Shown here piece by piece: positions 14,892-15,193 of a stretch of 15,193 bases of DNA; the stretch's first letter is position 1; each line of letters opens with the position of its first letter. The notes below the pieces were generated by a model. The model was not told where the DNA came from, did not search any database, and saw nothing but the letters and a program-made list of their open reading frames with translations. The translations under genes were made by a program, and so were the position numbers. The stretch is from an uncultured Ruminococcus sp. (lineage in GTDB: Bacteria > Bacillota > Clostridia > Oscillospirales > Acutalibacteraceae), in assembly GCA_902773065.1 (NCBI GenBank), contig CACYDD010000112.1, positions 1-15,193 on the forward strand. Reading direction: 5' to 3'.

Positions 14892-14921
14892 AAAAAGTTG
14901 ACCTCAAAAGGTCAACTTTTT
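14892..14921 (-). terminator. Perfect terminator hairpin directly before the terminase gene (attenuator candidate)
   Basis: Reading the minus strand, a perfect 13-bp stem (14921-14909 with 14904-14892) with a 4-nt loop is followed by TT GTTTTTT. It has all parts of an intrinsic terminator. Only about 28-37 nt lie between it and the terminase start, too few for a promoter, so cassette transcription must pass it. Confidence 0.85.
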
Positions 14922-15011
14922 CAAAATTTATTTAAATTTTTTTATGTTTTTTCAAAAAATATCGTTTTCGACAGAACATTTTCAAATTTTTTGATATCTT
15001 AGTTGATAATG

Positions 15012-15038
15012 GGTAATAGCGGATCGTTCAATATTACC
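15012..15038 (-). promoter_or_regulatory. Small hairpin overlapping the end of the leader ORF
   Basis: GGTAATA (15012-15018) pairs perfectly with TATTACC (15032-15038) with a 13-nt loop. It covers the stop codon of the 9-codon ORF at 15034-15063. Such overlap is typical of leader-peptide control, but a chance hairpin is possible. Confidence 0.35.
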
Positions 15039-15063
15039 GGCTGATTTTGCTTGCAAGTTTCAT
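15034..15063 (-). CDS. Putative 9-aa leader peptide (MKLASKISR)
   Basis: Seen: ATG 15063 lies 7 nt after GGGAG and reads MKLASKISR then TAA. It is far too short for standard gene finding. It sits between a possible promoter and the terminator hairpin in front of the terminase gene, where a leader peptide would be. No run of one amino acid codon points to a specific signal. It could also be a chance ORF or a decayed gene start. Confidence 0.3.
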   Translation of the reverse strand: MKLASKISR

Positions 15064-15080
15064 AAAATATCTCCCAAAGC

Positions 15081-15115
15081 GAAAGTGTGTATAATTCACT
15101 ATTGTACACACTTTC
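15081..15115. promoter_or_regulatory. Perfect 11-bp inverted repeat, operator candidate
   Basis: GAAAGTGTGTA (15081-15091) and TACACACTTTC (15105-15115) are exact inverted copies with a 13-nt spacer. No T tract follows, so it is not a terminator. The half-site spacing fits a dimeric repressor binding site and it covers the -10 of the possible minus-strand promoter. Confidence 0.6.
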
Positions 15116-15128
15116 AGTATTTTATCAG
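15101..15128 (-). promoter_or_regulatory. Possible minus-strand promoter for the phage cassette
   Basis: Reading the minus strand, CTGATA (15128-15123) and TACAAT (15106-15101) are 16 bp apart. The -10 lies inside the inverted repeat at 15081-15115. The -35 matches only four of six consensus bases, so the call is tentative. Confidence 0.4.
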
Positions 15129-15160
15129 AGAGTTTTGTATTTTAAATTTGAATTATTTGA

Positions 15161-15189
15161 TTGATATAAAAATAATAATATGTTATGAT
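15161..15189 (+). promoter_or_regulatory. Sigma-A-type promoter leading out of the window
   Basis: TTGATA (15161-15166) and TATGAT (15184-15189) are exactly 17 bp apart. It would transcribe a plus-strand gene beyond 15193, diverging from the cassette. Confidence 0.6.
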
Positions 15190-15193
15190 ATAG

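Larger units (their letters stand above)
14864..15193. other. Control region upstream of the phage cassette
   Basis: This 330-bp region has no long ORF. In minus-strand order it holds a possible promoter overlapping an 11-bp inverted repeat, a 9-codon leader ORF, a 7-bp stem hairpin and the terminator hairpin. A plus-strand promoter leaves the window at its far end. Confidence 0.6.

Noticed and set aside
15067..15095. Plus-strand TATAAT at 15090-15095 as a promoter
   Set aside because: No -35-like hexamer lies 15-19 bp upstream; the match is better explained as part of the inverted repeat.
1..15193. CRISPR arrays, tRNA or rRNA genes, insertion sequences
   Set aside because: No regularly spaced repeats, cloverleaf-like sequence, rRNA motif or transposase was seen on either strand.

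Overview
The window looks like a low-G+C Firmicute (Bacillota) of the gut Ruminococcus type. Genes start with AGGAGG-like ribosome binding sites, intergenic DNA is very A/T-rich, and promoters fit the sigma-A pattern. Two genes encode secreted surface proteins with starch-binding-type modules, one including a CBM26-like domain, much like the amylosome and starch-adherence proteins of Ruminococcus bromii. The species is an inference from protein style and was not tested by any search.

Layout. (1) Positions 1-1702, minus strand: a secreted surface protein, cut by the window edge, with two related beta-sandwich modules, an acidic Ser/Thr/Glu linker, a CBM26-like domain and a Gly-Thr/Gly-Ala repeat stalk before a TG-type wall-sorting motif. 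(2) Positions 2149-2961: a small zinc-ribbon/DUF2007-like membrane protein (plus) and a 54-aa Cys-rich DUF1540-like protein (minus). (3) Positions 3546-4331, plus strand: a second secreted surface protein with one copy of the same module and a complete TPATG + membrane anchor C-terminus. (4) Positions 4403-14863, minus strand: 17 tightly packed genes of a phage-type particle. In order of transcription they are small and large terminase, portal, protease-scaffold, decoration protein, major capsid protein, connector, head closure, tail completion, tube-like protein, a 51-aa protein, DNA_circ_N-LysM protein, gp27-like hub, spike, gp25-like, baseplate J and a YmfQ-like last protein. (5) Positions 14864-15193: a control region with a perfect 11-bp inverted repeat, a possible minus-strand promoter, a 9-codon leader ORF, a small hairpin and a perfect terminator hairpin directly before the terminase gene, plus a good promoter pointing out of the window.

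The most unusual point is what the phage cassette lacks. Its baseplate genes are of the Mu/PBSX contractile-tail kind, but no tail sheath, tape measure, tail fibre, holin, endolysin, integrase or replication gene is present. The genes overlap by a few bases exactly where sheath and tape-measure genes would normally lie, so a recent deletion is not the obvious explanation. The cassette ends in a bidirectional terminator shared with the starch-binding gene and begins just after a terminator that leaves no room for its own promoter. It could be a domesticated particle (a gene-transfer-agent-like or satellite system) or a phage with an unusually short tail. This is an inference.
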